A stretch of DNA of 64,000 nt from the NCBI RefSeq assembly GCF_964199755.1, contig NC_133898.1:109749847-109813846 (forward strand), read 5' to 3'. A program made the position numbers and the translations under genes. This document shows, piece after piece, positions 62,401 through 64,000 of this stretch. The notes under the pieces are model-generated. The model did not search any database, was not told the DNA's origin, and saw only the letters and a list, made by a program, of their open reading frames with translations. This DNA comes from Larus michahellis (Eukaryota; Chordata; Aves; Charadriiformes; Laridae). How positions within the stretch are numbered: the stretch's first letter is position 1; each line of letters starts with the position of its first letter.

Positions 62401-64000
62401 TAAAGATGGTTAAACAAACACCGTCTACATAAGGAGAATGTAGTAAATATCTTCAATAAGCCTTCAACATGCTGTATTGCATATTATGCTCTCATTTTAT
62501 GCAGGAACATTTTAAGGAGTGTATGGCCACATTCTTCCAAAGGAAAATACACACTCATTAAGCAGTACGTGTCAGGGAGAGTTTTTGGCAGAAGAATGAC
62601 GACTCCAATTTAAAATCTTGTTTATTTTCTCTTTATATCTACTAGTGTGTTCTCAACTCTTCTGAGCAAGGTGAGCAACAATTTTGGGGCGGTTGTTTGT
62701 TCTGGTGTTGTTTTTTACAGCGGTGGCAGTTCTTGGTGGTTCCCACCGTCTCGGTGACTCATGGTGAGCAGTGTCAGCCTTCAGGACCCTGGTCCCCACT
62801 CCCCGCAACTGATGTCTGTTAGCATCACTCAGGATACTGTATCACCTGACAAAACAGCATCTTCAACGTGCACGAGGAGTCTCACCTGTGAGCAAGATCC
62901 TAGGAGGTCATGTCTGTATTTCATCCAAAGTTCCCATTAAACTGGCAGAGGCAGCTTGCAAGACCTGATGGCTTCTGCTGCTTCCTGTAGCAGTCAGTCC
63001 ACATTCGCTCCCCTCCGCTAGTAGGGTTTTCTCACCCATCATTCTTCCCTCTGCTGAGTGCAGCAGGGATGGGGGAAGCAGGCACCAAGCAGGAGAGCAC
63101 AGCACAGAGGCAGAGGTCAGGCAGGGAAGAGCGAAAAATAACGTCAACGTGAAGTGAGGAGGGTACATGTCAGGGAAGAAGAACTGGAGTAAGTGGTGGA
63201 GATGGAGAGGGAGGTCCCATTGCTTGGGGGAGGGCTGCGGGGCTCCAGCTGTCTGCACATGGACACACTGGAAGGATGCTGAAATGGCATCTCCTCCATA
63301 CCAGGGCTAAAACCTCTGCAAGAACTAGAGGTTTCAGTCATGAATTGGTGAGGTCCTGCAGCAAGGCATTTTTTTTCCACTTTGGCACTCTTTTGTTGGG
63401 TTTGTTTTAAATAACTGACGTGTGACAGACTCATCCTCTCCAGGAAAAGCTGAATGCATGTGTTTTTTTTAAAAATCTATATACCATATCTGTTATACAC
63501 TGTGTGCCAAAAAACATTTTAATACTGAGTAACAGGACGTGTGCTTTGGAATTGGAGTGAGCGGAAGAGGTCAACTGCACTTAGTGATGGCAGGTTGCAG
63601 TGGATATAATCCAGTCCTTTGCACTCAAGTGTTCGTGCTTTTGAAAAGCAGCCACACTCAGAAGAGCACGGTGAAATTTCCAAAAAAGTAAAAAAAATAC
63701 CAACACTCAGCCCAAAGAGAGGTTGTTCCTGTCAGCTCACTGAACTTGGGAGTATGAACCCACATTCAGATGGCACTGCATGTGGAGATGAAGCTGCTGG
63801 GGTGGGAAGGCTGTGGCGTGGCGGAGGAGAAAGCGAGCTGGACACTGTTCCTCTGAAATGTGAGGCAGCGACAAGGTGCAGGTGGGTGTCCCGGGGCACA
63901 GGGTGAGGTGGCACTTTGTGGCATTCAGGTGGCTGCCAGCAGCTTGGTGGTCTCGCTGGAGCTCACCCCACACATCATGTTTTTGCTTGGTGCAGCGAAA
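56421..64000. other. Intergenic, nothing recognised
   Basis: No CR1 copy, RNA gene or supported coding frame in this 7.6 kb. Frames of 116 codons (62908-63258, minus) and 126 codons (59247-59627, plus) lack motifs. The window ends in non-coding sequence. Confidence 0.45.

Noticed and set aside
62908-63434. Overlapping 116- and 96-codon minus frames
   Set aside because: Low-complexity Ser/Leu/Pro composition, and two different phases open at once.
1-64000. CRISPR arrays, operons, phage or bacterial elements
   Set aside because: Repeat content (CR1), splice-like signals, CpG island and AT-rich gene desert all indicate a vertebrate chromosome. No regularly spaced repeats are present.
1-64000. 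Exons of SH3YL1, ACP1 or ALKAL2, which neighbour FAM110C in human
   Set aside because: No matching peptide (for example the CLGNICRSP motif of ACP1) was seen in any open frame of the window. Small exons could be missed by eye.

Overview
This window looks like vertebrate nuclear DNA, and almost certainly bird DNA. It carries about seventeen CR1 non-LTR retrotransposon segments, roughly 5.7 kb or 9% by my estimate, with the typical avian 3' ends: a hexamer-like ATTCTATG tail preceded by a GGTTGGA...AGATGATCT...GGTCCCTTCCAACC block. There is one clear protein-coding gene, and its frame carries a FAM110-family protein. I see no bacterial or viral gene organisation. I cannot name the species.

Gene. 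The only coding region I can support with confidence is FAM110C, on the minus strand at 16688-17773 (361 codons, intronless coding part). Its 5' side runs into a CpG island (about 17380-18190). The island holds two CCAAT boxes inside a perfect 28-bp direct repeat, several GC boxes and a G-quadruplex-prone tract. A very good splice-acceptor-like sequence sits 33 bases before the ATG, yet no GT donor exists between it and position 18022. The transcription start and any 5' intron therefore cannot be settled from sequence alone.

Layout. 1-16.6 kb is intergenic, 3' of the gene, with CR1 copies at 2.8, 3.3, 5.9, 7.9 and 13.1 kb. The 7.9 kb copy sits inside an open minus-strand frame and is bounded by a 6-bp GAATTC duplication. 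16.7-18.2 kb is FAM110C and its island. 18.3-64 kb is a gene desert with CR1 fragments at 18.3, 19.8, 24.6, 28.4, 32.0, 35.1, 40.9, 41.3 and 43.1-45.0 kb. None is recognisable beyond 45 kb. The 43.1-45.0 kb block is one CR1 inserted inside another, with a 6-bp target-site duplication. Two stretches have exon-like borders but no recognisable product: 7810-8217 minus and 49347-49617 plus. They are given at low confidence.

Expectation for open frames. With about 42% G+C, I estimate some fifteen chance open frames of 100 codons or more in 64 kb over six frames. Most open frames of 60-186 codons here were therefore not called. No previously undescribed biological system is evident. The most interesting structures are the nested CR1, the promoter repeat, the split open frame at 8 kb, the candidate exon at 49.3 kb and a 24-bp perfect palindrome at 36.77 kb.
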